Shown: positions 34,551 through 42,943, counted from the first letter of the stretch. The stretch: DNA of 44,346 nt from an uncultured Bacteroidota bacterium (GCA_903863935.1 CAIPDV010000031.1:1-44346), one strand, 5' to 3'. Notes: generated by a model from the letters alone, not told the origin. Translations and numbers: made by a program.

Positions 34551-35000
34551 ATGAAAACAATCGAAGATTACTACCTCGAGAAACTTGAGTCGGATGATAG
34601 AATCAACACTTTCCTCTGGTGTTTCAGTTTGCCTAAACATCCTAAGGTTTTAATCGTAGCTGTGGCAGTTCCTATGTTGCTTTTAGCACATCTAATGAAC
34701 CCATGGGTGCCGTCGGCATTAGCCCTCTTCATCGCATGGAATGTATCAGTGGCGGCGAAAGAAAAAGAGAGGATACTCGTTAGGTGCCTTGGGCTTGAGA
34801 TGCTCTTCCAAAAAGAGATAGATGAGGGTATCGCTTGCAGTCCAGATTACATAACGAAAGAGGACAGGGAGTATATCTTGGATGACTCTATTCTAAGCAA
34901 AGAACGGTCGTTTCGGAGATTAATACGGATGTACTGGCGCGACCTTATAAGGATTGCCACCTTTTACGCAGCAACATATCTGGTCTTATTTATCTTTTAA
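34551..35000 (+). CDS. Small integral membrane protein, unknown function
   Basis: 149 aa. Two hydrophobic helices about 30-70 (VLIVAVAVPMLLLAHL, ALALFIAWNVSVAA) and one at the C-terminus about 130-149 (IATFYAATYLVLFIF), with a charged cytoplasmic-looking segment between (KEKERI, KEDREYIL). No family recognised. It follows the terminator of the winged-helix gene by about 80 bp, so it is probably transcribed separately. Confidence 0.6.
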   Translation: MKTIEDYYLEKLESDDRINTFLWCFSLPKHPKVLIVAVAVPMLLLAHLMNPWVPSALALFIAWNVSVAAKEKERILVRCLGLEMLFQKEIDEGIACSPDYITKEDREYILDDSILSKERSFRRLIRMYWRDLIRIATFYAATYLVLFIF

Positions 35001-35019
35001 ATATATTTTTCCCTCGCAC

Positions 35020-35289
35020 TTAATAGGCAGCAAGTTCGGGATAACTTCCAGGTACCGGCATTTTTAGGAACTCCACCCTATCTGTTTCATTTTCCCACGA
35101 TAAAATATCCAACAGCCTGTTGTGGGTTTTATCATAAATCACATCGATTTTTATTTCGTTCAACTTGTAGAAGAAGACTTTTTGGAATTTATTATCCTCA
35201 TATATGGCGATAAGTTTTCCCTCCCCGAATACGAGTTTATTCCGTTCAGGAGTAAAATGGTGAAATTGTGGTGGAATCTCGGTGGCATA
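35020..35289 (-). pseudogene. Remnant of a gene without a start codon
   Basis: An 89-codon open frame on the minus strand from a TGA (35292-35290) to TAA (35022-35020) with natural-looking composition (FHHFTPERNKLVFGEGKL, FFYKLNEIKIDVIYDKTHNR) but no usable start; the only Met is 15 codons before the stop. It probably is the C-terminal part of a decayed gene. The reading on the plus strand over the same bases (35122-35325) has a poorer composition and is rejected. No family recognised. Confidence 0.45.
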
Positions 35290-35457
35290 TCACCTTGTAT
35301 TTATAGGGGCTTCAGTTGGTTTTGATGGTTTGAGAGTTTACGGTTATTTCACCAAAAGAACGCAAAAAACGGAACTATTTATGGAACTATTTATTTGGAC
35401 AGAAATTGAGAAATTAAGGGTTCTGGTGATTTTATATGTTTATAAATTCGAACAGAA

Positions 35458-35497
35458 GCTTGGGAAGCCGATGCTCTAACAACTGAGCTACTTCCGC
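35458..35497 (-). tRNA. Truncated tRNA-Gly(CCC), 5' half only
   Basis: Reading the minus strand from 35497: acceptor 5' strand GCGGAAG, TA, D stem GCTC/GAGC with 8-nt loop, A26, anticodon stem TCGGC, loop TTCCCAA (anticodon CCC) and two bases of the 3' stem (GC). Homology then stops: the remaining anticodon stem, T arm and acceptor 3' strand are absent. The D loop reads AGTTGTTA where AGTTGGTA is normal, so G19 is lost. It is a 40-nt remnant, not a working tRNA, and may mark an integration or deletion boundary. Confidence 0.8.
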
Positions 35498-36028
35498 TTT
35501 TGAAGTGCAAATGTAGTATAAAACACTACTAATAAAGGGACATGGTAGATTCAGCATTACAGAAATAAATTTCCTCCATTTTTTAGCTAATCTTATATTA
35601 AAAACCTCATATTTTTCTTTATTGGCACATGGTTCAGTATTTTTACGCACATAATAGCAACAAAAAGATAGAGAAACTGAATTAGCTTCCTAACCACCAA
35701 GAAACGAAGTTAATAAAAACTCCAGATTAAGGATTAAGTTCCTTCTTTCGTTTACTACTGTTAGACTAACAGCAGGTATTAAGTATCTAAATAAGGGGCT
35801 GAAAACCACTTTTTATGCCAATGCTTCCTGTAATATCTTGAAATGACGATAAAGGTTTAAGTAATAGCACCTATGTTTCATTGACTAAAAATCACCGTTT
35901 AATAAATCGCTTCCACCATGCACAGCCAAAAACCTACCATTTAATAAATCGTGCATATTCTGATAATGAACTATTATTATCTTTGTTATTCTTATAGGAA
36001 AGTTAAGATTTAATCCCTGAAAAAAATT
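35498..36028. other. Gene-free, repeat-bearing stretch right of the tRNA remnant
   Basis: No start-bearing frame of note. It contains a 16-bp direct repeat with one mismatch, ACC(G/A)TTTAATAAATCG, at 35894-35909 and 35936-35951 (42-bp period). A perfect TATCTTTG at 35978-35985 would start transcription near 35992, just before the pseudogene at 36029. Confidence 0.5.
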
Positions 36029-36302
36029 ATGCAAAGGAAGCTGCAATGCATTTTAGTTGATCATGACCCTATAATTCACGATATTTTTAAGGATTACCTT
36101 ACCAGACAAGGATAAGAATAAAATTTTTACGCTGCTCGGCACAGCAGGAAACAAATCCTACACCGACAGCAGCACCGGTTTCGGATAGAATATTGTAAAG
36201 ATGATTGTAAAAGAACAGCGCGGCAAAATATGGTACGATTCGGATTTAGGGAAGGGAAGCACCTTCTATTTTGACTGGATGAAACAAGGATTACCTGTTT
36301 AA
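36029..36302 (+). pseudogene. Fused remnant of a response regulator and a histidine kinase
   Basis: From ATG 36029 the first 28 codons give a receiver N-terminus (QRKLQCILVDHDPIIHDIFK), ending in TAA at 36113-36115. In another frame, 36108-36302, comes the end of a kinase ATPase domain: LLGTAGNKSYTDSSTGFG, then TAG where the G2 box (GxGLxIVKxIV) should have Leu, then NIVKMIVKEQRGKIWYDSDL and GKGSTFYF. A deletion appears to have joined the two genes, with a frame change and a nonsense codon. The following 187 bp to the MerR gene show nothing coding. Confidence 0.8.
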
Positions 36303-36489
36303 TTCGTAATTTTATCTCAGTATAAAATCCCTTTGTGTTATTTCACACCTGCGGTTGTGATGAGTTAATGGCTAAAATTGATCCCATACAAACTAATTTC
36401 AATTTTTACGATAAGGGCTATGTGGTAATTACACGCCAATCATATAACTTCTTGTAATGTAAATAGGGGCAATTCGTTTAAATAAAGAG

Positions 36490-37374
36490 CTATTCCTTTG
36501 TTTGCAAAACTCGTTCTAAATCATCCAAGTTTTTTAACCACTTCGCTTTGCCAGGCAATTTAATTTTAGCAAGAATTTCAGGCTTACCAGAAATAAAAAT
36601 TTCAGACTTGGAAAAGAGCCTATTAATTTTGTTTAAGTAATCCTGGTTTTCTTCGGCTTGCTGCGTTGTAGTTACAAAAACCAATATTTTTGCAGGATGC
36701 CAGCTTTTAGATACACTCACAGCATCTTCCATCGGAACATTTTGCCCAAGGTAAATAACAGGGTTTCTGCTTGATTTAATAAGGTAATGTGCCGTTAACA
36801 AACCGATTTCATGAAATTCGCCTTCAGGCAGAAATAACATGAATTTACTTTTTGACTTATCCGGCGGCAGTTGGGAATCGATGGCAGTTATTATCTTTTG
36901 CCTTATTAAATTGGAAACAAAATGCTCCTGTGCAGGATTTATTTTCCCAATTGACCAGAATAAACCGACTTTTTCCAGTAATGGGTAGATGAGTTTTACT
37001 AAAGTATTTTTGAAGCCGATCCCAAGCAAGGAAGACGAGAATATCTTTTCAAACATTTCCTCATCCATCTCTATCATTGAAATAACAAGCCCATTTAACT
37101 TATCATCCAAAAATGAATTGGAATTGATTTCCAAGTCTTGCAAGTAGGTGTTTAGTTCTTCTATTTTAAGTTTACTGATTTTGGAAATTTTAAAACCTTT
37201 CTTAAGTAGTAAAGCAACATTCAATAGGCGCTTTAATTGTGCATCATCATAAATGCGAATATTGGTCCTGGTTCGTTTTGGGTGAAGTAATCCATAGCGA
37301 ACTTCCCAAATACGGATGGTATGGGCCTTTATTCCCGACAGTTTTTCTAATTCTTTAATAGAATAGTTACCCAA
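36490..37374 (-). CDS. MerR-type regulator with cobalamin-binding domain (CarH/LitR-like photoreceptor)
   Basis: 294 aa. MerR winged helix 1-70 (YSIKELEKLSGIKAHTIRIW, YGLLHPKRT), a helical bundle about 90-165, and a Rossmann B12-binding domain about 176-290. The light-sensing signature is complete: W140, nine residues, then E150-H151, and G185-EFH188-EIG with H188 as lower axial ligand; YLGQNVP follows. In Thermus CarH the matching residues are W131, E141-H142 and H177. The known mechanism is that AdoB12 in the dark makes a DNA-binding tetramer, and light breaks it apart and frees the promoter. It is divergent from the folE-crt operon, its probable target, and has its own -7 box TATATTTG (37415 to 37408). 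Confidence 0.92.
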   Translation of the reverse strand: MGNYSIKELEKLSGIKAHTIRIWEVRYGLLHPKRTRTNIRIYDDAQLKRLLNVALLLKKGFKISKISKLKIEELNTYLQDLEINSNSFLDDKLNGLVISMIEMDEEMFEKIFSSSLLGIGFKNTLVKLIYPLLEKVGLFWSIGKINPAQEHFVSNLIRQKIITAIDSQLPPDKSKSKFMLFLPEGEFHEIGLLTAHYLIKSSRNPVIYLGQNVPMEDAVSVSKSWHPAKILVFVTTTQQAEENQDYLNKINRLFSKSEIFISGKPEILAKIKLPGKAKWLKNLDDLERVLQTKE

Positions 37375-37407
37375 GTTATAATTTTTAGTGAATGTTTAAT
37401 GATGCGG

Positions 37408-37415
37408 CAAATATA
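37408..37415 (-). promoter_or_regulatory. -7 element of the MerR-B12 gene
   Basis: A perfect TATATTTG on the minus strand predicts a start near 37401 and a 27-nt leader. No -33 box is seen at normal spacing. A short hairpin (37465-37470 and 37478-37483, loop 7, then five T) lies further out in the divergent region; its role is unclear. Confidence 0.5.
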
Positions 37416-37570
37416 TTGAACAATTTAATATAGTTTATTTGATAACTCCAGTAGATTATTGATTGCCTGATAAGAATTCAGGCTTTTTAGAATTGAATCA
37501 TTTTAATGCTGAAAACGATACCCCTCACTTACAGGATGTTGTATCTGTATTATATTTTGTTTAATCTTTT

Positions 37571-37604
37571 ATATGTTTCTTTAAACAATATGTTTCTATA
37601 TTTG
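37571..37604 (+). promoter_or_regulatory. Promoter with direct-repeat operator candidate for the folE-crt operon
   Basis: TTTC (37576-37579), 17-nt spacer, TATATTTG (37597-37604), start near 37611 and 48-nt leader to folE. A 10-bp direct repeat ATATGTTTCT occurs at 37571-37580 and 37588-37597, covering the -33 box and touching the -7 box. A repressor bound there would block polymerase, as expected for a CarH-like regulator. Confidence 0.55.
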
Positions 37605-37658
37605 TATTCCCAAATGAAAATATGATTGTACTTCTGAACAATTGCAATCCCTTAAACG

Positions 37659-38378
37659 ATGAAAACTAAAGAAATTTCTTTGAATAACCTGATTAACGTA
37701 AATAAGATTTCCTTAAACGAATTAACTATTGAGGAAATAGGCGATGAACAAATTTCAACAGGTATAGAAACGCCGATGAAGCCAACTGCGTTTGATATGA
37801 ACGAAGAAGAAAAAATTGAGAAGATTGAATTTCATTTCAGGGAGATAATGGAAACCCTGGGCCTCGACCTGAATGATGACAGCCTGAAAGGAACACCTAT
37901 GCGGGTTGCCAAAATGTATATTAAGGAATTATACAGTGGCATCAACCCATCCAATAAACCCCAAATCACACTTTTTGAAAACAAGTACAAGTATGACCAG
38001 ATGCTTGTTGAAAAAGAGATTGCTTTCTATAGCAATTGCGAGCATCACTTTGTGCCAATTTTCGGAAAAGCCCATGTCGCCTATATTTCTTCCGGAAAAA
38101 TTATCGGGTTATCCAAACTGAACAGGATAGTAAATTATTACGCCAAACGCCCACAGGTGCAGGAAAGACTGACCGTGCAGATAGCAAAAGAATTGCAGCA
38201 ATGCCTGCAAACAGAAAATGTGGCTGTGCTTATTGATGCCAAACATTTATGTGTTGCCTCGAGAGGGATAAAGGATAACAACTCCTCAACGGTTACTTCT
38301 TATTATGGTGGCAAGTTTCAAGAAGATACTATCCGAAATGAGTTTCTTGCTTATTTGAGCTTAAAGACGAATTACTGA
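37659..38378 (+). CDS. folE: GTP cyclohydrolase I
   Basis: 239 aa. Catalyses GTP to 7,8-dihydroneopterin triphosphate, the first step of tetrahydrofolate and other pterins. The zinc site is present (C127 and H130 in SNCEHH, C198 in KHLCVASRG), and KRPQVQERLT and TPMRVAKMY are family blocks. The N-terminal 45 residues are an unusual extension; a later ATG at residue 47 could be used instead, but the promoter leaves room for the long form. It is the first gene of the carotenoid operon. A folE copy is also part of the LitR light regulon in Pseudomonas, so a light-related pterin role (for example for a photolyase or a hydroxylase) is plausible; this is inference. Confidence 0.93.
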   Translation: MKTKEISLNNLINVNKISLNELTIEEIGDEQISTGIETPMKPTAFDMNEEEKIEKIEFHFREIMETLGLDLNDDSLKGTPMRVAKMYIKELYSGINPSNKPQITLFENKYKYDQMLVEKEIAFYSNCEHHFVPIFGKAHVAYISSGKIIGLSKLNRIVNYYAKRPQVQERLTVQIAKELQQCLQTENVAVLIDAKHLCVASRGIKDNNSSTVTSYYGGKFQEDTIRNEFLAYLSLKTNY

Positions 38379-38431
38379 AACAGGATCCTGAAATAATTGC
38401 CAAAACAACCTTAAATTAATAAGTAGAATAA

Positions 38432-39925
38432 ATGTCCTGCATATCAATAATAGGAAGTGGATTCTCCGGACTTTCTGCCGCATGTTTTGCGGCAAATGCA
38501 GGGTGCGATGTGCAGGTGTTTGAAAAAAATAACATGCCAGGAGGACGAGCCGGTTATTTTAAAGAAGATAGATTTCTTTTTGAATCAGGCCCAAGCTGGT
38601 ATTGGATGCCCGATGTATTCGAGAAATTCTTTAACCAGTTTGGAAAATCGGCAAAAGACTATTACGATTTAGTGCAACTCGACCCCGGATTTCAGATTTT
38701 TTTCAAAGGAAACGATTGCCTTAAAGTACCCGCTTCATTAACAGAACTATATGATGTTTTTGAGAATATTGAGACCGGCAGCGCTGCCAGGCTTAAAAGA
38801 TTTTTAAAAGAAAGCGAACTGAAGTATAACTTGGGGATGCGTGAATTGGTTTACAAACCCGCCTATTCATGGAGAGAATTTGCATGTTATGATGTGCTCA
38901 TAGGTGTCGCAAAATCAAATGTCTTTAAATCATTAAGGAGTTATGTAAGAAGTTTCTTCAATGATGAACGCCTAATTGCTTTAATGGAATTCCCCGTGTT
39001 ATTTCTTGGTGCAATGCCTCAGCAGATTCCGGCTTTATACAGCCTGATGAATTATGCCGCATTGGATATGGGCACCTGGTATCCCATGGGTGGAATGTAT
39101 AAAGTGGTAGATGGAATGCATGAAATTGCTGCTTCTTTAGGAGTTGATTTTTATATGAACAGCGAAATAAAAAAGATAAGCATTTTAGAAGGTAAAGCGG
39201 CAAAACTTCGAACTGCTGACAGGAGTTTTAGAACTGATGCGGTTATAGCTTCTGCCGATTATCACCATGTCGAAAACAACTTACTGGATGAACAATACCG
39301 AAATTACACAGATAAATATTGGGATAAAAAGACGTTGGCGCCTTCGTGCCTGATATTCTTTGTCGGGGTAAATAAGAAAATAAAAAACCTTATTCATCAT
39401 AATCTGTTTTTCGATGCAGACTTTGAAAAACATGCCAACGCTATCTACAAAGGTGCGCAATGGCCCGATAATCCTCTATTCTATGTTTGCTGCCCATCGA
39501 AAACCGATGCCTCAGTAGCTCCGGAAGGAATGGAGAATCTTTTTATCCTTGTGCCGATTGCCCCAGGAATGGAGGACACCGAAAATAGGCGGAATAGTTA
39601 TTTTGATTCCCTGATTAAGCGAATAGAGATTCAATGCAGCGATTCCTTTGCTGATAATATTATTCTTAAAAAAAGTTACTGCATAAATGATTTTGAAAAG
39701 GATTATAATTCCTATAAAGGCAATGCTTATGGGCTTGCAAATACCTTAACTCAAACGGCATTTTTAAAACCTTCAATGCGGAATAAGAAAGTGAAAAATC
39801 TTTTTTATGCAGGACAATTAACCGTTCCGGGACCGGGTGTTCCACCAGCCATAATATCAGGGCAGATAGCAGCTGAACAAGCATTAAAATTTTGCAATAC
39901 TTTGAGTTATGAAAAGTTTATTTGA
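38432..39925 (+). CDS. crtI: Phytoene desaturase (CrtI family)
   Basis: 497 aa, the normal length for CrtI. N-terminal FAD site IGSGFSGLSAACFAANAG with E31 and the NMPGGRAG loop; C-terminal FYAGQLTVPGPGVPPAIISG closes the cofactor site. It converts phytoene to lycopene by successive desaturation at the membrane. It starts 53 bp after folE and overlaps crtB by 17 bp, typical of one operon. A diapophytoene or carotenoid-oxidase variant is possible in the family, but the crtB, crtY and crtZ neighbours favour lycopene formation. Confidence 0.95.
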   Translation: MSCISIIGSGFSGLSAACFAANAGCDVQVFEKNNMPGGRAGYFKEDRFLFESGPSWYWMPDVFEKFFNQFGKSAKDYYDLVQLDPGFQIFFKGNDCLKVPASLTELYDVFENIETGSAARLKRFLKESELKYNLGMRELVYKPAYSWREFACYDVLIGVAKSNVFKSLRSYVRSFFNDERLIALMEFPVLFLGAMPQQIPALYSLMNYAALDMGTWYPMGGMYKVVDGMHEIAASLGVDFYMNSEIKKISILEGKAAKLRTADRSFRTDAVIASADYHHVENNLLDEQYRNYTDKYWDKKTLAPSCLIFFVGVNKKIKNLIHHNLFFDADFEKHANAIYKGAQWPDNPLFYVCCPSKTDASVAPEGMENLFILVPIAPGMEDTENRRNSYFDSLIKRIEIQCSDSFADNIILKKSYCINDFEKDYNSYKGNAYGLANTLTQTAFLKPSMRNKKVKNLFYAGQLTVPGPGVPPAIISGQIAAEQALKFCNTLSYEKFI

Positions 39926-40745
39926 TGAGGTTTCACATACTTGCAGCAAAGTTACCACAAGAGCTTACAGCACGAGTTTTTCTTTAGGGATTTATTGCCT
40001 CCATCGGAAACTGCATACCCCTATTTATAGCATTTATGGTTTTGTTCGCCTGGCTGATGAAATTGTCGACTCTTTTCATCAATACGATAAACCTGCACTG
40101 CTAAAGGAGTTCAAAGATGAAACCGACAAGGCGATAGAGCGTAAAATCAGTTTAAATCCCATTTTGAACAGTTTCCAAGAGGTTGTAAATACTTATGGAA
40201 TTGAACAGGAACTTATCGACAGCTTCCTGAATAGTATGGAGCAGGATTTATATAAAAGCACGCACAACACATATTCCTATACTAAATATATTTTTGGCTC
40301 TGCGGAGGTTGTAGGCCTTATGTGTTTGAGGGTTTTCACACAAAATTCTGAGGATAACTATCAGCGGCTGAAACCTGCTGCCATGAGCCTTGGCTCGGCA
40401 TTTCAAAAAGTGAATTTTTTAAGAGACCTGAAAGCCGATTATCAAACTCTTGGCCGTGTTTATTTTCCGGATGTTGACATGAAACAGTTTTCTGATGCCG
40501 AAAAAGTAAAAATTGAAGAGGATATTGAGAACGACTTTACAGCGGCATTGCAAGGCATAAGGCAACTTCCCGATTCATGCCGGTTCGGTGTTTATGTAGC
40601 GCACGTTTATTATAAAAGCCTGTTCAATAAAATCAAATCGGTATCGCCGGAAGGAGTAATGACAGAGCGGATAAGAGTGCCTAATTATGAGAAGATTAGA
40701 ATGCTTGCCGGTTCATTCTTAAAATACAGGTTAGGTATATTATGA
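39909..40745 (+). CDS. crtB: Phytoene synthase
   Basis: 278 aa. Both Asp-rich metal-binding motifs of the squalene/phytoene synthase family are present: DEIVD at 50-54 and NFLRDLKAD with D173 and D177. YIFGSAEVVGLMCLRVF is the usual central helix. It joins two GGPP to phytoene, the first committed step. It overlaps crtI by 17 bp and the next gene by 4 bp. A GGPP synthase is not in the window. Confidence 0.95.
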   Translation: MKSLFDEVSHTCSKVTTRAYSTSFSLGIYCLHRKLHTPIYSIYGFVRLADEIVDSFHQYDKPALLKEFKDETDKAIERKISLNPILNSFQEVVNTYGIEQELIDSFLNSMEQDLYKSTHNTYSYTKYIFGSAEVVGLMCLRVFTQNSEDNYQRLKPAAMSLGSAFQKVNFLRDLKADYQTLGRVYFPDVDMKQFSDAEKVKIEEDIENDFTAALQGIRQLPDSCRFGVYVAHVYYKSLFNKIKSVSPEGVMTERIRVPNYEKIRMLAGSFLKYRLGIL

Positions 40746-41260
40746 AAAAAACCTTTGTAATTGCCTCGTTATTGTTGTTCTGTGATTTACTGAATGCACA
40801 AGTTTCACTTAAAGCACTTCAAATGTATTTCCCCGATTCTGTAAATAGCGAAAAAGCAGCAAAGTATTTTTTCAATGAAACCCAGACTATCAAAGAAAAT
40901 GCAGCTCCGGTTTTGTTAGGATATAAAGCAATGTCCTATTTTATGATGTGTAACTATAGTTCTGATCCTTTAACCAAATTAGGCTATTTCAATGAAGGCA
41001 AAAAACTCCTGGGAAATGCTATAGAAAAGGAAAGTAAAAACCCGGAACTTATTTACTTCCGTTTCTCAACGCAATTAAACACTCCTAAAATCCTTAATTA
41101 TAAAAACGAATTAAATACCGATAAGGCTTTCCTTTTAGAATATCTTGAAAATAATTCTTCTCCATCCAATTCAAATAAAACATTAAACAGTAGGATAAAG
41201 GAGATATTGATTCAATCCAAATTGTGCAGTAAGGATGAAATACATAAAATGAACGATTAG
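40742..41260 (+). CDS. Exported protein of unknown function inside the carotenoid operon
   Basis: 172 aa with a signal peptide (MKKTFVIASLLLFCDLLNAQ) and a helical, charged mature part that resembles a tetratricopeptide-like single unit (KYFFNETQTIKENAAPVLLG and YKAMSYFMM, LGYFNEGKKLLGNAIEKESK). Its ATG overlaps the crtB stop (ATGA) and it ends 2 bp before idi, so its translation is tied to the pathway genes. No enzyme motif is visible. It could act in the periplasm on carotenoid placement or simply travel with the operon. Confidence 0.75.
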   Translation: MKKTFVIASLLLFCDLLNAQVSLKALQMYFPDSVNSEKAAKYFFNETQTIKENAAPVLLGYKAMSYFMMCNYSSDPLTKLGYFNEGKKLLGNAIEKESKNPELIYFRFSTQLNTPKILNYKNELNTDKAFLLEYLENNSSPSNSNKTLNSRIKEILIQSKLCSKDEIHKMND

Positions 41261-41262
41261 AT

Positions 41263-41772
41263 ATGGAAAAAGAACATGTAATATTAGTAGATTCCCAAGA
41301 TAATGAAATAGGAGTAATGGGAAAATTGCAGGCGCATAAAGATGGCCAATTGCATCGTGCCATTTCAGTGCTTATATTTAATTCGAAGCAACAACTTTTG
41401 CTGCAAAAAAGGTCCGACATAAAATACCACTCACCGGGTTTATGGAGCAATACCTGCTGTTCTCATCCTCGCTTGCATGAGAAAAGCCATGAGGCCGCAA
41501 TAAGAAGATTAAGAGAGGAAATGGGTCTTGATTGCCAACTGGAGTTTCTTTTTAATCTGACCTATAAATTAGAGTTGGAAAACAACTTAATAGAACATGA
41601 GTTTGATTATGTGTATGTTGGTAAAAGCGATTCCTTGCCTTGCCCTGATACCAAAGAGGTAAGTGAATGGCGGTATGAAGATTTAAAAAGCATAGAAAAT
41701 GAAATACATTCAAATCCATACGCTTTTACATCCTGGTTTAAATTAATTCTAAAGCAATTTAAAACCCAATAG
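41263..41772 (+). CDS. idi: Isopentenyl-diphosphate delta-isomerase, type 1
   Basis: 169 aa Nudix-fold enzyme. The catalytic Cys is C66 in WSNTCCSHPR, and the Nudix-like helix is AAIRRLREEMGL. An EHEFDYVYVG strand carries the second catalytic acidic residue. It interconverts IPP and DMAPP, supplying the starter unit for GGPP. Its place between crtB and crtZ fits a role in raising precursor supply under the same control. Confidence 0.94.
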   Translation: MEKEHVILVDSQDNEIGVMGKLQAHKDGQLHRAISVLIFNSKQQLLLQKRSDIKYHSPGLWSNTCCSHPRLHEKSHEAAIRRLREEMGLDCQLEFLFNLTYKLELENNLIEHEFDYVYVGKSDSLPCPDTKEVSEWRYEDLKSIENEIHSNPYAFTSWFKLILKQFKTQ

Positions 41773-41780
41773 ACTTTATT

Positions 41781-42242
41781 ATGTTTCAAGCGGTAATAAC
41801 TATCAGTGTTTTTATTACAATGGAAGCCGTTACATGGCTCACCCACAAGTTTGTAATGCATGGCTTTTTATGGAATTTGCACCGCGACCATCACAAAAAA
41901 GACCATGATTCCTTTCTGGAAAGGAATGATTACTTTTTTGTAATCTTCGCCATACCTTCCATTATTTTATTCGCCATTGGAAATGCAGTTCCCCACTTAT
42001 GGTATTTGTTTTATATAGCCCTTGGAATTACCATTTATGGATTTGCTTACTTCATGGTACATGAAATTTTCATACATCAACGGTTTAAGTTCTTTACCCG
42101 AACGGATAATATTTATTTCAGAGCCCTGCGTAAGGCACATAAGGTTCATCATAAACATCTTGGGAAAGAGGATGGGGAATGCTTTGGCATGTTAATGGTG
42201 CCTTTAAAATATTTTATGGAAGCGAAAAAAAGCAGCAGATGA
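41781..42242 (+). CDS. crtZ: Beta-carotene hydroxylase
   Basis: 153 aa membrane-bound di-iron hydroxylase of the fatty acid hydroxylase superfamily. The four His boxes are in order: HKFVMH (22-27), HRDHH (34-38), HEIFIH and HKVHH. It adds 3-hydroxyl groups to beta-carotene rings, giving zeaxanthin. Four hydrophobic segments surround the His boxes. Its stop overlaps the crtY ATG (ATGA). Confidence 0.94.
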   Translation: MFQAVITISVFITMEAVTWLTHKFVMHGFLWNLHRDHHKKDHDSFLERNDYFFVIFAIPSIILFAIGNAVPHLWYLFYIALGITIYGFAYFMVHEIFIHQRFKFFTRTDNIYFRALRKAHKVHHKHLGKEDGECFGMLMVPLKYFMEAKKSSR

Positions 42243-42943
42243 ATTTAACGAATTATACGTATTTGCTTGTTGATGTTGGATGCTTTATTATTCCATTTAT
42301 TTTTTCTTATCATCCGAAAATAGAGTTTTACAAGGAAGTAAAGTTTCTAAGGTTACCCAATTTACTAACGGCGTTGCTTTTTTTGGTTTGGGATGTGCTG
42401 TTCACCCATATGGGCATTTGGGGATTTAATGGCAACTACCTGACAGGATTTAACATATTAAACTTACCAATTGAAGAAGTTCTGTTTTTCTTCCTTATCC
42501 CTTACTCCTGCATATTTACATATTGGTGCTTTACAAAGTTTGTAAAAGCATCTTATACCAAAAAAATTTTCTATCTATCTATTAAATTTTTTGCATTCTG
42601 TATTTTTGTAACAGGTTCAATTAACTTTAATAAATATTACACAGCAGTAACCTTTATCCTGTTGGCTATTCTTCTTTTTCTGCTGGCTCAACTAAAAGTC
42701 CCGTACCTAAAATCGTTCATGATGTCCTTCGGAATAATTCTCTTTCCCTTTTTTATTTCAAATGGATTACTCACAGGTAGTTTTATAGCCGAGCCTGTAG
42801 TGCATTACAATAACGCTTATAACCTTGGCATCCGTATTTTTACAATCCCGATAGAAGATGTATTTTATGCCATGTTGCTTTTACTCCTGAATGTTTCAGG
42901 ATATGAATATCTAAAAAGACAAAGGTATGTATCCATATCATAA
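42239..42943 (+). CDS. crtY: Lycopene cyclase, fused CrtYc-CrtYd type
   Basis: 234 aa from the ATG overlapping the crtZ stop. Two lycopene cyclase domains in tandem, with about seven membrane helices and the paired motifs LPIEEVLFFFLIPY (PIEE at 77-80) and IPIEDVFYAM (PIED at 204-207), the heterodimeric actinobacterial cyclase type fused in one chain as usual in Bacteroidota. It converts lycopene to beta-carotene. A longer frame opening at 42179 only reads crtZ out of frame. Confidence 0.92.
   Translation: MNLTNYTYLLVDVGCFIIPFIFSYHPKIEFYKEVKFLRLPNLLTALLFLVWDVLFTHMGIWGFNGNYLTGFNILNLPIEEVLFFFLIPYSCIFTYWCFTKFVKASYTKKIFYLSIKFFAFCIFVTGSINFNKYYTAVTFILLAILLFLLAQLKVPYLKSFMMSFGIILFPFFISNGLLTGSFIAEPVVHYNNAYNLGIRIFTIPIEDVFYAMLLLLLNVSGYEYLKRQRYVSIS

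Noticed and set aside
35122-35325. Plus-strand 67-codon open frame
   Set aside because: Trp/Phe/Ile-rich with no typical protein pattern; the opposite strand has a more natural coding frame (35020-35289).
35432-35650. Minus-strand 72-codon open frame
   Set aside because: Part of its translation (AEVAQLLEHRLP) is the typical false peptide of a tRNA 5' half; the DNA is the tRNA-Gly remnant.
37465-37488. Hairpin followed by five T in the regulator-folE intergenic region as a terminator
   Set aside because: The stem is only 6 bp and lies upstream of the folE promoter where no transcript is expected to end; it might be an operator instead, but nothing decides this.
42179-42238. Longer start for the lycopene cyclase
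   Set aside because: It reads the end of crtZ out of frame. The ATG at 42239 overlapping the crtZ stop gives the correct family N-terminus.
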